The notes beneath the pieces are model-generated. The model saw only the letters and a list, made by a program, of their open reading frames with translations. It ran no database searches and was not told where the DNA came from. 64,000 nucleotides of DNA from Hydractinia symbiolongicarpus (lineage: Eukaryota; Cnidaria; Hydrozoa; Anthoathecata; Hydractiniidae). The stretch spans positions 13,129,001-13,193,000 of the forward strand of contig NC_079888.1 in NCBI RefSeq assembly GCF_029227915.1. The letters run 5' to 3'. This document shows positions 1 to 11,900 of the stretch, one piece after another; within the stretch, counting starts at the first letter, position 1; every line of letters begins with the position of its first letter. A program made the position numbers and the translations under genes.

Positions 1-182
1 GCGCAGGGCGTAAAGAGATGCGTGACTAAAAAATCCATCACCTTTGATGACTATCGGCGATGTCTGGAAGAGAGCGTTGATATCTACAAGAGTCAGGTGG
101 TGATTCAAAACAAGGGGCATCGGGTATATACTCAGGAGGTGAGCAAGTTAGCACTAAACAGAGCAGATGACAAAAGGCCAAT
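1..182 (+). pseudogene. Polinton PolB C-terminal fragment (element C)
   Basis: Open from base 1 in frame 1. The residues around KKSITFDDY and KLALNRADDKRP align with the last part of the DNA polymerase B of element A (about 38990-39140), where the matching motifs are KKQITFADY and KIALSFDDDKR. The polymerase palm lies outside the window, so only the tail is present. Similarity stops near base 180, where sequence matching the next Polinton gene begins, so a deletion joined the two genes. It resembles the A-type polymerase rather than the type in B2. Non-functional remnant. Confidence 0.7.
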
Positions 183-410
183 TTTGTGGACATCAAGAAT
201 ATGGAGGATCTTCGCAGGGACATCAACGAGGACCCTGTTATCCGAGATGCCTTGGCAGACCTGGGTATTCTCGTGTACTGCACGCTGGGTAAATGTTTAG
301 CACCACTCCTGGTGTTCGGGCACACGGCGAGACACATGAGCAAGAAGGATAATGGCTCGGAGAATGAGGAGAACAGAGATGAGCAGCGCTATAGTATTAT
401 TATCAATTAA
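183..410 (+). pseudogene. Polinton membrane-protein gene remnant (element C)
   Basis: The reading DPVIRDALADLGILVY followed by GKCLAPLL matches the C-terminal half of the 39287-39934 gene of element A (DPIIKDSMADLGILVY, GKFLAPLL) and its B2 homologue at 57345-57929. The N-terminal half, including the membrane anchor, was removed by the deletion that fused it to the PolB tail. It ends at the TAA at 408-410. The function of the family is unknown; in A and B2 it always lies downstream of PolB (with an HNH gene between in B2). Confidence 0.65.
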
Positions 411-424
411 CAGCATCCCGAGAC

Positions 425-540
425 CATGGAAAAAATGGTTGAAGTAATCAAAAAGCATCCGGGAAGAGTTGCTGTTGGCAAGAGACTTGCCGAATGAAAC
501 CGACTTCGAAAGCTTGGGCCCCAAAAGGAAGAACTACCGT
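425..540 (+). pseudogene. Polinton small basic protein remnant (element C)
   Basis: ATG at 425 begins a frame containing KKHPGRVAVGKRLAE, the N-terminal signature shared with 40077-40466 (A), 25123-25476 (B1) and 56962-57307 (B2). A TGA follows RLAE, and recognizable similarity ends near 540. The order PolB, membrane protein, this protein is the same as in A. Element C ends here, just before the tandem repeats. Confidence 0.6.
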
Positions 541-604
541 GGCCCATATGTGACATTTGTTAAATGCATGCGTTATCAATGTTTCAGAGTCCCAAAATAC
601 CATT

Positions 605-1060
605 TATTTATTTGTAAAAATGATTTTGCGCCAATTACTAACTAGCAGTGCCAGTTATTACGTGCCAGTTACTATCAAGCATTGCGCAAGTTGCTAACTA
701 GCAGTGCCAGTTATTAAGTGCCAGTTATTAACAAGCAGTGCGCAAGTTGCTAACTAGCAGTGCCAGTTATGAAGTGCCAGTTACTAACTAGCAGTGCGCA
801 AGCTGCTAACTAGCAGTGCGCAAGTTGCTAACTCGCAGTGCCAGTTACTAAGTAGCAGTGCCAGTTAATAAGTGCCAGTTACTAAGTAGCATCGCCTTAG
901 TAAGTGCGAGTTGCTAAGTGACAGTGTAAGTTATCAAGTGCCAGTTACTAAGTAGCAATGCCAGTTGTCAAGTGCGAGTTACTAAGTAGCAGTGCCAGTT
1001 ATCAAGTGCACGTTTTTAGTAAGTGGCAGTGTCAGTTATCAAGTGCTAGATGCGAGTTAA
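605..1060. repeat. Degenerate tandem repeat of AGTGCCAGTTA-type words
   Basis: About 450 bp are built from imperfect repeats of AGTGCCAGTTA, GTTACTAAGTAGC and CAAGTTGCTAACTAGC. It abuts the broken right end of element C. The 107-bp repeats at 24411-24838, next to the left end of B1, use similar words (GTTATTAAGT, AACTAGCA). No gene is visible between 541 and 1144. Confidence 0.75.
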
Positions 1061-1144
1061 TGCTCTAAGATGGAGTGAACTTTAGAGATACGGATTTTTA
1101 TTGGCTAAAAAGATTCAACTCCCGCTTTAATGTAAACAAGTAAG

Positions 1145-2998
1145 ATGGCTGACAATGAAAATGAAAGTGTGGAAAAGGTGCGACGTATTTTCAGACTTTA
1201 GTGTTGATTACAGTACCACTGACATGTTCATACTTCTACATACTTTTTCATTTTTCCTGCAGGTGTGTCAATATTTAAAGAAAAGGGGTGTTGCGGATAA
1301 AGTTGTCAACAATTTCCGCAGAAACAAGGCAAGGCCTTTAAAGCTATATCTATAGCTAGCTATTTTATACTAGTAGCTAGCTAGCATTCAATTCATTACT
1401 TTAATAATATACTTCCATGTTTTCTTAAAAGATGGAATCTCTGCTTAAATATTTTTCTGACTAAAAGCCAAAATTTTTTGAGGCCTGTTAGGGCCTGCGA
1501 CAAATAGCTTTTGTCATGGTTTGGGATAGAAACTTTCTGCAAAGTGCCTGTTTCCCAAAAATTTGGACAAATTACCAATTTAAATCTTAATATTGGTGAT
1601 TTTTCTGGTGAAAAAATAGATGATGTGACTTGTACTCTTGAGGGATACCTAGCTCGCACAAAATTGATTGGTCGTACCCGTTTGTGTATCTGCTCACAAA
1701 GGAAAAAAGTGGGCATGGATTCATGCAACAAATTGCCAAGAAATGTAATGGATGATGATTCAGTCCAGATGACAATATTTCTTCTGGTTTATATAATATG
1801 CTTACAGTTGACTCTTCTGTGCTCATGTCACCTACTGGCACTATAGCTTTCAAAGGTTACAACACGATTATTCCAAAAAATGCAACATTGAACGTAAGTA
1901 GCAATAATGAAATAGACGAATGTGATGATAGTTTTGTAGCAGACAATTATGAATCTTTACAAAAACTGCGGCTGTTAGAAATGGCAAAGTTGAATCCTGC
2001 TGAAATAGAAGTTGAACTTTCTCGGGACAATATTTATGAGGACATGCTGTCACTTTTCAAAAAAAGGCAAATATGTACACACATTTTGACTTTATCTTTC
2101 AAGGGAGAAAATGCAAGAGGAGATGGTACAACTTTGGATGCATTTTCAGCTTTTTTCTGGTACAACTTTGGATGCATTTTCAGCTTTTTTCTCGACTATG
2201 TATGAGCGAATGGAAGGGACTTTCCAACGTGTGCCTTCTGCAACATACGATGAAGATGAAATACATATTATTGGTAAAATAATAAATCATGCTTTTATTC
2301 AATGTAATATGTTTGCATTTGAAAATTGCAAAAGTTCCATAAAATATTTTCTACTTGCTTCTGTGAGTGATAAAGAAATTGTTGAGTCATTTTTAGATTT
2401 TGTGACTACAAGAGAAGCAGACTTAATCAGACAATTCAGTGAAGGCAAATTTAATGATACACAAGCTATTGTGGACATTTTATGTGACTAAGGAGTGTTT
2501 GCCCAACTTAAAAAGGAAAATATAATGACGTTAGTAATTAAAGCAGGGAAGGTGGCATTGTTGAGAATGCCATCGTCTTCCTTTAATTTATTGATAGATG
2601 GTATGGGCATATTTTGGAGGAAACTTTCAGATCAGGTGATTACTGCTTTATACAATCTAATGATACCCACTCCTGAAAACATCATCAAGAGCATAAATTC
2701 TTGCGAGACGAACCAACATGAGCAAAAAATAACCACTTGGTTACACAGGTACATCAGAAGTTCATCCAAACCAGAATTGTTGTCATTGTTAACATTTGTT
2801 ACTGGATGTAGAAGTTTTAGACCTGACTTATCTATCAAATTGGAATATGTTAACCAACCACCAGATCATCTCAGACCTAGATCAATGACATGTTTCAAGA
2901 TTCTGTATTTGCCACGGCAATATAATTCATTTTCACAGTTGCGAGAAAATTTATTGTTTTATATGAACTGTAATTCTATTTGGAATTTAGATGGTTAA
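1145..2998 (+). pseudogene. SAM-like/HECT-domain E3-type gene, decayed
   Basis: Likely exon 1 is 1145-1177 (ATG, then a GT donor). Exon 2 is 1263-1328 after a CAG acceptor and reads QYLKKRGVADKVV, which resembles a SAM-like helical segment. From 1798 the frame resembles a HECT ubiquitin ligase: an N-lobe-like stretch up to 2490, then the C-lobe signature RPRSMTCFKILYLPR at about 2872-2916, whose Cys is at the position of the catalytic thioester cysteine. A 34-bp tandem duplication (2125-2192) shifts the frame and TAA at 2489-2491 stops it. Known family: HECT ligases transfer ubiquitin through this cysteine. Repeated HECT genes of this sort are often element-borne in cnidarians; that origin is inferred. 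The exon structure between 1330 and 1797 is unresolved. Confidence 0.6.
2125..2192. repeat. 34-bp tandem duplication breaking the HECT frame
   Basis: The segment beginning GGTACAACTTTGGATGC at 2125 is repeated directly at 2159. The unit is 34 bp, not a multiple of three, so one copy too many disrupts the reading frame. Both copies are identical, which points to a recent event. Confidence 0.9.
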
Positions 2999-3932
2999 TG
3001 TTCTAGTGACACATTGACACTGTTACAGTCATTTTGTCAACATATATACAAAAGTTTGGTATACAGTATAACGTTATAAAGTTTGTACATTCTGATTTTA
3101 TTTAGCACGTACATAATTTGGGCATATTTTTAACAAGTACATTTTGCTATCCAGTTAAAATGATATAAAAAGCTTGCTTAGTCCCTGTGCATTTTATAAA
3201 ATTTGTTTTGAAATTTTGTTTTATATTTCTTGATTAAATTTGTTTCAAATTTTTGTTTTTGTTTCATTTTATAGAACTTGTTTTGAAACTTCGTTGATAG
3301 TTTTTTTTTTAATTTTGGTGAAAAGCGAACCTTCTATCATGTTACAGTTTATTGATTATTATTGAGTTAATCAGTACTACAACCCTTCTGATTTTGAAAC
3401 TTTGATAGCTCTCATTTCCCAATTTCTGCACAAATTCTTATGATTTATAAACAGTGTTGTAGGCAATGGAGTGCATAATCAATCAAAAGTTTTTACAAAT
3501 TTTGTTCTTCTTTCTTTACTATAAAGACAAGTTTTTCTTGACAATACACCCTTTATTTTTAATAATATTTTTTTTATTAACACGGTTGCCAATAAATACT
3601 TCAGCAATTTATTTCAACTTAATCTACCGAAAAAGGTTATAAATATTGGCGATACACCTCTGTACCCTCTCATGAACACTTTTTCATATTTCTAAAGTTG
3701 TAATAAGAACAGAGGCTGGAAATCCTTTAAATATAAGAACAGCGAGCTCTTGGTCAATTTCACTGGTCCTTTAATAAAAAGTCTATATACAGATTGTCTT
3801 TTGTTTTTAGTTTTTTTTTCAATTATTTTCATTGGAAGAGACTTTACATTGAAATTCTTCTTGTCGTTTTCTCAAGTTTTGTCCCTTTGATTTCCCCTTA
3901 AAAGCAAAAACAAGAATGATATTAACTACCCT
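2999..3932. other. Gene-less AT-rich stretch
   Basis: I see no coding frame or RNA gene. It holds short T-rich near-repeats around 3185-3310 (TTTTGAAA and ATTTTATA words). It may include the 3' end of the HECT unit, but no boundary is evident. Confidence 0.5.
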
Positions 3933-4271
3933 TCATAGGTTTTCTAACTCCTCTATAAGTACAAAAAACAACCCCTTCGCTTCTTCAGCCGAATTGGGAA
4001 AATCAATTCCCTCTTCGATCTTGACAATGCGTGCAAACTCAATCATCGGCTCGGTGCATCCAAAAAGAGGCGACTCTTCTGAATAAGCTGCTGCCAAGGT
4101 TAAATCTGAATCGTCCAATAAGAACTTGCACTCTTGGCCTCGGGTATTCTGCGGAGAAAAATACAAAACATCTGGTCGTCCGGCAGGCGATTCAGCATTT
4201 CTTATTTTTCGAACACGGTGACTATTCCATAACTTCAATGTATGATCTAGGTCGGTTTGCAACACGCCCAT
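3933..4271 (-). pseudogene. C-terminal piece of an integrase-core (rve-like) transposon protein
   Basis: The 112-residue frame carries WNSHRVRKIRNAESPAGRPD near its N-terminus followed by an acidic/hydrophobic tail. This pattern recalls the C-terminal end of a large family of integrase-core proteins in cnidarian genomes (recognition from memory, not a search). The catalytic D,D,E part is not in this frame. An upstream exon may end near 4350 on this strand (reading FEQFLLSGWENT before a GT), but I could not join the phases. Treat as a transposon-gene remnant. Confidence 0.45.
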
Positions 4272-5503
4272 AAAACAAAACCTTAATAATAATAATAATA
4301 ATAATTATCACAATTTGGTTGTATCATTCTGCAGAATATTGAATGTACCTGTATTTTCCCAGCCACTTAATAAAAATTGTTCAAATTTGTCATGGCAAGC
4401 CTTCCTGGCAAAATAATAAAGATTATAACAAAAAAAATATAATATTTCAGGGTTAAATTCATTTTTCAGCACACGAAGAGGAATAGTACAACCAAACTAA
4501 TGTCCCATTATTAGCTTTATAATAACATTATAATTTGCCTTAACTGGAAAAAAGCAATCGAATTGTGAATTGAACTTATCGTAGAAAATAACGAACCAAA
4601 TCATAGACCTTAAAATATTAAAATCGCATTTCTCCAAGAATGTCAAGCTGACTTTTTGCAAACAAACAAGGCTCGTCGTTGCAGCAGCTGCGCAGATAAT
4701 GAGATTTTATAATTTAAAGATAAGGCTTAATTTTTTGATATTCCAATGTTCAAATAATTCTAGGATGTAAACTATAATGGCACGTCCCTTTTTGATGGAT
4801 TTTTGTTTTTAACAAAAGGAAACAAAGCCTTTTTTGGAGCCTCAAATCCCCAAATTGCAGAATAATACAACCCCCGATTTAATAACCATTATTGGTATAC
4901 GTACCAAGTTACCCAGTACACTAACAACTTAAAAGAGAGACTTCTGACAATCGGCCATCTTGGAGCGCCATAAAAAACAAACAGACGAGGGGACAGGACT
5001 ACTCTGTGGTTTTATTGATGGTGTTTACTGCTCTTTAGACCTAAAAACTATTAATCAAGGAATTTTTCATTACCTTTTGATTACTGAAAGGTATTTGTAT
5101 AATTTTGACAATGTTTTAACTTTAAGATTTCATATTGTAGTTAGCTGGTGTAGCTAGCTAGCAAAAGACACTAGCTAGTAGCTGGATATTTTTTGGAATT
5201 TGTTATAGCTAGCTACACTTGTTTTTATTCTGCTTTAGGCAAGTGGATAGCTGAAGCTAACACCATGTCTTCTGCCAGCTACATTTAGCATGCTGCAAGA
5301 TTATAGACATCTTAGCTAGCAAGCACGAACAATTGCTGAATTTCTTAAATTGAGGAGCATTCTTATGTAATAAAACTTGCATAAACACTATACACAGCTA
5401 GCTAGCACTAGTGACCTAATTATGTTTAGTTATACAACTTGTCTGTTGTTGGTTTAGCTAACTACTGCTATAGTTTTGATAAGGACACAAATTGAGTGTA
5501 AAT
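4272..5503. other. Gene-less stretch with TAGC-rich words
   Basis: It contains a short TAA/ATT microsatellite near 4287-4310, the motif GCAGAATRATACAACC at about 4332 (minus) and 4857 (plus), and a cluster of TAGCTAGC words at 5147-5470, similar to 1348-1385. A 65-codon frame at 4960-5157 has no recognizable features and is not annotated. Confidence 0.5.
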
Positions 5504-5864
5504 GCTAAAATACACAGTAAGTTTAAACAGATCGTTTAAAGGTATATAAGATAAAAAAAACTTACCGTGTAAACAGCAAAGATGTTTTAACTTTTTTCTG
5601 TTTATGTTTAAATTGTTTAGACTAAAGATTTGAGCATATTTGTTCAATTTCTAATCATAACGGGTTTTTTTCTTTCAACATTTACCCTGCTGATGCTATA
5701 ACAATACCTGCAACGTGTTTTTCCTTGGTATTTATTGTGAAAAGAGAGTTTTTTTAAAAAACTTATACATTTTATCTTAGCGTGTAGACAGGTATATTAC
5801 CTGCAACGAAACAAGTTTTTTCTTACAACTAAACGGTCCTTTTAAACTTACCGTGTATTTTAGC
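5504..5864. mobile_element. MITE-like element with terminal inverted repeats
   Basis: The left end begins GCTAAAATACACAGTAAGTT and the right end is nearly its reverse complement (AACTTACCGTGTATTTTAGC). About 25 bp at each end pair with a few mismatches. It is 361 bp long with no coding frame. No clear target-site duplication is visible, so the superfamily is undetermined. Confidence 0.55.
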
Positions 5865-7242
5865 CTTAAGAACTGGCTAAACATAAAGTTGTTGTTGTGC
5901 TGTCATTATGATGCAAGCTCTATCACTTTATGGTTCTCTCAATACACTGCCCTCTCGAATAAGCGCCCACCCTAAATGTCAAAATTTTAAGCGTCCGGGG
6001 CACTTAATTGAGCATTTATGGTATGTAACTTTGGTTTCTAGTTGACCAACTGGCTACTTATTATTTGACTACAATATTTTATATCAAACAAGATAATGCA
6101 TTTATTATATTTTGAAAAAGATCAACCATTTTTTATGTTTGCAATTCATTAGCAGCTATTAGGATTTTAAAGTAAATATCAACATGCTATGATTAGGTTG
6201 AAATAAAAATGATCTTTCAGGCGAAAAACCTTAATTATTCTTTCCTTATAAATTTTTTTCTGCGTTTTTAGTGTTTTTTGCTAAATTTCGACTTAAAAGC
6301 CTCAAATCTCCCAAAAAGCAATCTGATATTACATATAGATATACACTTTTAAGGCAGTTAATATATAATGTATATAATCTTTTAGGGACTTTATTGTTTT
6401 TTTTTATCTTTATATATATATATTTTTTTCCCATCAAAATTTTTTTTATAAAAATATTCATAATGTCTTCCTATCAAATGTTGCTATGTTTTTTCAATTT
6501 CTGATGTTTTGTTATTATAATTTTTATTTCTATTATTTTAACCTCTTGGGTCTTTTTATCACAAAGTCTTTCAATAGAGCTTATGATTTTATTTTAATCC
6601 CATGGGTCATTTTGTCACAAATCTTTATTATAGAACAGCTGTTGAAATTCATTGAAGGAAATATGATATTAATATTGAGTTATATATCCTAAAAATTCAC
6701 ATTGGAGTGCATCGTGCATTGGAGAGTTGATATCAATAAGGTATAGGTACTTATAAAATATAGTATGTATGTGTCACAAAAACATATGTTTACAATTAAT
6801 TGAATCTGGAATATTTGGGAACTTTTTTAATTGTGATTATGAATATTTTTATGAATTTTGTTTTCCTTATAAGAACATGGAATTTAGTTTGAATATTCTT
6901 CTTTTTACATTGCAGCCAAATTAAACTTTTTAAATCTACTCACATGTAATTGATATATAATAACATGTATTGTTAAAAAGATGGTTAATCATATACTAAG
7001 TTTCAAGACATCATTTTCGCTTATGTTTAAATAATCATTGAGGATACATGGCAAAGGAAGACATGGATTCCTATGTTTCATATAGTTATTACTAACCAGG
7101 ATCTGAATTAATACATCCAAAGTTTAATAGTTTGTTATTGAAATTTATTTTTCAGAATTTTAACTGAAATATTGTTTTAACCAAATTTTCTATTTTAGTT
7201 AATAAAGTAATATATAAAACAGAATCTGTTAAATTTATCAAA
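5865..7242. other. Gene-less upstream region of the SET-recombinase gene
   Basis: AT-rich DNA with no supported gene. It includes the source-like copy of a 220-bp repeat (6127-6348). The last bases before 7243 may hold the promoter or 5' UTR of the following gene, but no distinct element stands out. Confidence 0.4.
6127..6348. repeat. 220-bp dispersed repeat, copy 1
   Basis: It is almost identical to 8263-8481 (starting TTTTTTATGTTTGCAATT and ending GATATTACATATAGATATAC). The second copy lies inside intron 3 of the SET-recombinase gene in the same orientation. Confidence 0.85.
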
Positions 7243-8861
7243 ATGACAGAGCAAACAATAAATGTAAGTATACATCAGCGCTTATTTTAACATTGATACT
7301 TGCTCAATCTTTCAGGGTATGCTTAACAAATTAATAAAACGAACTGATGCCATCATGTATATAATGCTACTTTAAGTTTTATGTTTGTATTTTTGTTTGT
7401 ATTTTTGTGTTTAGACTCGGTCAAAGAAACCTAATTTAAGCCAAAAGGATATTGCATTAAAGTACTGTAAATTAGGTGTTGACCAAAATGGGTTCATTAA
7501 GAAGTGGATTCATATCGATATTGGTATAAATATTTTAAATTTGTTCAAGAAAGTAGAACATAAATTACACATATTTTTTTTAAGAAACTATAGTTTAAGA
7601 ATGTTGAGGCTGATAATTTTCTAAAAATTAAGAACATAAGAACATACTTTGGCTAATTCCCTTCATAGATTGAAATCAAAATAATGTGAATTATTAGAAT
7701 TACTAAGAAATAATTGTTTCTGAACAGTTTTTTTTACTAATATTTTTACACTAACTTCAACACGATCTTTTCCTTCCAATTCTATAAAACCTTAATCGCC
7801 AGTCATACATCTGATCATATATATTTCCCAATTTTGTGAAGAACATAAAACAATATATTAACATTTTATCAACAGAAAATTAAACTATTACTCTTTTATA
7901 GGTTATGGTGTTTTTACTGAGCGTCCTTTTAAAAAGGGAGATTTTTTGCTTGAGTATGCTGGCACTTTTATGTCATATGAAGATGGTGAAAGGCAGTTTG
8001 AGGAAAAGAAAACTGGAGACTCATTTTTCTACTTCTTCCAAGGAAACGAGAAAAATGATTGGCACTGGTAAGTTTTCGTTCTAGATACAACATGGCTGTT
8101 CATTTAATAAAATGAAACTTACTGCTAATGAAAAGGTTTCTCAAATTACGTTTGACAATTTTCTCTTTGGTGTAAGTTGCTTTAAACATAATCAAAATTC
8201 CAAGGGAAATTAAAAAAATCCTTGTATAAATTAAAATAAAATAAATGTTTAATTTCAAGAATTTTTTATGTTTGCAATTTATTAGCAGCTATTAGAATTT
8301 TAAAGTAAATATCAACATGCTATGATTAGGTTGAAATAAAAATGATCTTTCAGGCGAAAAACCTTAATTATTCTTTCCTTATAAATTTTTTTCTGCATTT
8401 TTAGTGTTTTTTGCTAAATTTCGACTTAAAAGCCTCAAATCTCCCAAAAAGCAATCTGATATTACATATAGATATACACTATATGTAATATCTTTGGTGT
8501 AAGTTGCTTTAAACATAATCAAAATTCCAAGGGAAATTAAAAAAATCCTTGTATAAATTAAAATAAAATAAATGTTTAATTTCAAGAATTATGGTTTTTT
8601 GTCATATTGGCTCCTTCAATTCTTTGTTTCAATAAGTTGTTCGCATTTTTTTGTTTATTGTGCCTACACCCTTTTTTTCTTATGTGCCCATCTTTCTAAT
8701 TTCCTTTTCCCTGTGCATTATCTGACACAGTTTTACCTTGTTGTTTCAAGTTTTATGGAAATTTTAGAATTGTATTATTGTATTATATATTAATAAATTT
8801 TCATTTGTATTTTTAATTTATAGGGAGAAGAACCATATTTTTATATGGAACCCGATTTGAT

Positions 8862-8942
<81 letters not shown>

Positions 8943-11900
8943 ATTTCTGGATTAATTGTGGTCAATGTAGTTATGATTCCATGTGAAATTCAAGTTATAA
9001 TGCATATGACACATAAATTCTTGCTATTTTCTTATTTTACATTTTATGTGCATTTTCTTTTTAGTATTGATGGATCAACTTCTAACCAAAATGGAAAATT
9101 TGTAAATGACTCACTACATGGAAATTCTGTTATGAGAAAGATTAATTGTAGCAAAAGCGATATTAGACTCTGCTTATTTGCATCAAAAGATATATTGGAA
9201 GGAACGGAATTAAGGTATAATTATGGAGACGATGAAGATATCTGGTGGAGGAAAGAGGTATGTACTGTAACATCACAATGATAGTTAATCGTCTTATGTT
9301 ATTCTCAAGCATTACAGTAAGCTTCAAAATATTTTCATTCAGGGTTCATTCAACAAACCACTTAATATTCAAGTAAGTTGATGTTCTGGTGAAATTTATT
9401 GCTAATACCATTTCTTAACCTGTTTTTTGTATACAATGTTCTTTTTTTAGGCGATTGAAAATAATTCATGTGAAGTAAGTATTTCTAATAAACTAAGATA
9501 GTTATTAGTTTCGATTTATCCAGCTTACCAACAATTTGTGTTTCATTTTTGTTTATGGTTTGGTTAGAAATTATTATCTTAGGAATTTTTCTATTAAGGA
9601 ATCGGGAAATAAACTTTTAAAGTTTTTTTGAATAAGTATTTTATATTTTTTTATATTAACTTTATTGAAGATGGAGTCGAATGATGAATTAGATGTATTT
9701 CACTGGACTAAATACAAGTAAGTATTTTTTTTATTTATTTAACATATGTATCTGAAGGTGCTTTTTTAACAAAAATAAATTTTATTATTATTTAATGGAT
9801 TTTAATGATAAGCAAACTTCTCTTAGGGACCTTCAATCCGTACCATGTGAAGTAGTAAAAGTTCTGGTTGAAAAGTGTGAAGAAACATTAAAGGGAATAT
9901 TTACTGGAAAGGTAATGAACTTATGATTTTTACTTACTTGTGTAGTATTCCATGAATAGAATTTTGTATGAAATTTTAAAAGAAGAAATAAAAGTTGATA
10001 CATAACAAAGGAAGTTACATTATTAGATTAATACACAATAACGAACATTTTTCAGGAATGGCGAAAACGATGTGATATTTACAAACAAAGAGGCCGAGCT
10101 AGAGGTAATGTAGTTTAGGTTATGTATTTTTTGAAAGTGAAAAATAAAGGTTTGTATTAAAAAGTTCTTTTTTAAATGTTTAGAATCTCTTACAAATACT
10201 GTTCGTTTTGGTGCATTTACAAAAGAGCAAATTGATGTGATTGTAAAAACTTTGTTGGAGATTTTTTGTCCAAATAACAGTACAAAGGTAATTAATTTCT
10301 CCTCTTTGTAAAAAAACTTAGGATTCCACAGGATCAAGACAGTCCTGCAATCTAAAAAACGTCTTGAAAAGTCCTGGGAATTCCTGAATTTTTTTAAAAT
10401 TAATTATAAAGATGTTAAAGATTTTAATCCCTTCAATTTTCGTTTATCTTTTTGGGGTGAATTGGTAAAAGTTTACTATTGTAAAATTTAGAAAACATGC
10501 CTATTGGTGAAAAATTCCCTTTTAAGTCCTAAGTAATTTGTCTGGAAAGCTTATTTGGTCAATTTACCAAGTTACTTTTATTCTAGAACTTTGATTTCGT
10601 GTTTAAAGTTCTTTTGCCAGAGACCGTGACACTTATATACAGTCGTGTAAATGAGATATCAGTGGAAGAGGTATGTTTGACACTATTTGAAACGTCACTT
10701 TATTTATTCAACTCTGTGGTAGGAAAAAGTGGTATTACATTGAAAATTGATTAAGCTTGCTATTATATTTTGTATTTTTAAGGCTGAAGAACAAGTTAGC
10801 AATGTTGGAATTTCTGTCTTAAAGGAAGGTAGTGATTCCGATGATGGATCAAATAAAGAAAGTAAAGAACATTCAGGTACACGAAGTCGTTCATTATAGA
10901 ACGAAAAAACGATGGAAACGTTAAAATGAATTTTAATTTAATTTATATCAATCTACTTCTTTTGTAGAAAACGAGTTTAGTCATGATGTTAACTGTTATC
11001 CTCCAACAGATGATGATGATATTTCTCCCAAAGGAAAAAGTACGGTTGCATGATTTAGCATTTTGAAAGTATCTTTGTTATGTACATTATTCCAAAACTG
11101 GTTCAAACGTTTTTCTAGGTATTCTACAAAAGCGTTTAAAGGCAGAAATATTTATAGCTAAAAAGGAGAGAAAAGGTATGTATAGTCTATCTCATGGGTA
11201 GAAGTAATTTAGAACACATGATTATTGCACTTGTAACATTTTAGATTTTTATCTAGAAAAAGACGGAGACAGTATTGGCGTAAGCACGAAAAAACAAAAT
11301 AATGGCGAATATTATCATTCTGCTTTTGAAGAAGAGAATAATGAAGAGGAAGAAGAAGAAGAAAAGAAAGAAGATATGAACTTAAAAAACAAAAATGGGT
11401 TTGAAGGTAACAAAAGGACTAAATTAAAATGCCTAAAGCAGGATGGACGGAAGAAAAAGGTCACTGCAAAAAAAAGGTTAAAAAACAAAAAAGGTATATT
11501 ACCTCAAACCTCAGGTATATTAGCAATCGACTCTGTTTGGTTCATTGTTCTTATTTCTTATTAACATTTTTAAAGTTCCAGAAATGCCGTCTACTAAAAG
11601 AAGGGCAATCTCAGCCAAGGAAGTATGGAAAATTGTCAACGAAAGAAATCGTCAAGGTATTAAACAGTATAAGTATACGTTAACTTTTAATAACATTCCA
11701 GCATTTTCATACTTATACAAAATATTGCTCGAAATATTGCTTAAAAACCTGACAAATTATTTAAAAAAATCAGAAGTTGATTTCGTATGTGCTATAAATT
11801 ATATTGTTTTTAGACGATTGGTTTGACACAACTGGAAAAAGCGATGACAATGAGTCCAACACACCAGAGTCAGATCTAGAAGAAAACGTTCATGCCAGTA

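Noticed and set aside
4960-5157. 65-codon open frame
   Set aside because: No motif, no start context and no splice-consistent neighbours; within TAGC-rich repeat DNA.
6246-6692. Hydrophobic open frames on both strands
   Set aside because: Phe/Ile/Tyr-rich frames result from AT-rich sequence and lie partly in a dispersed repeat.
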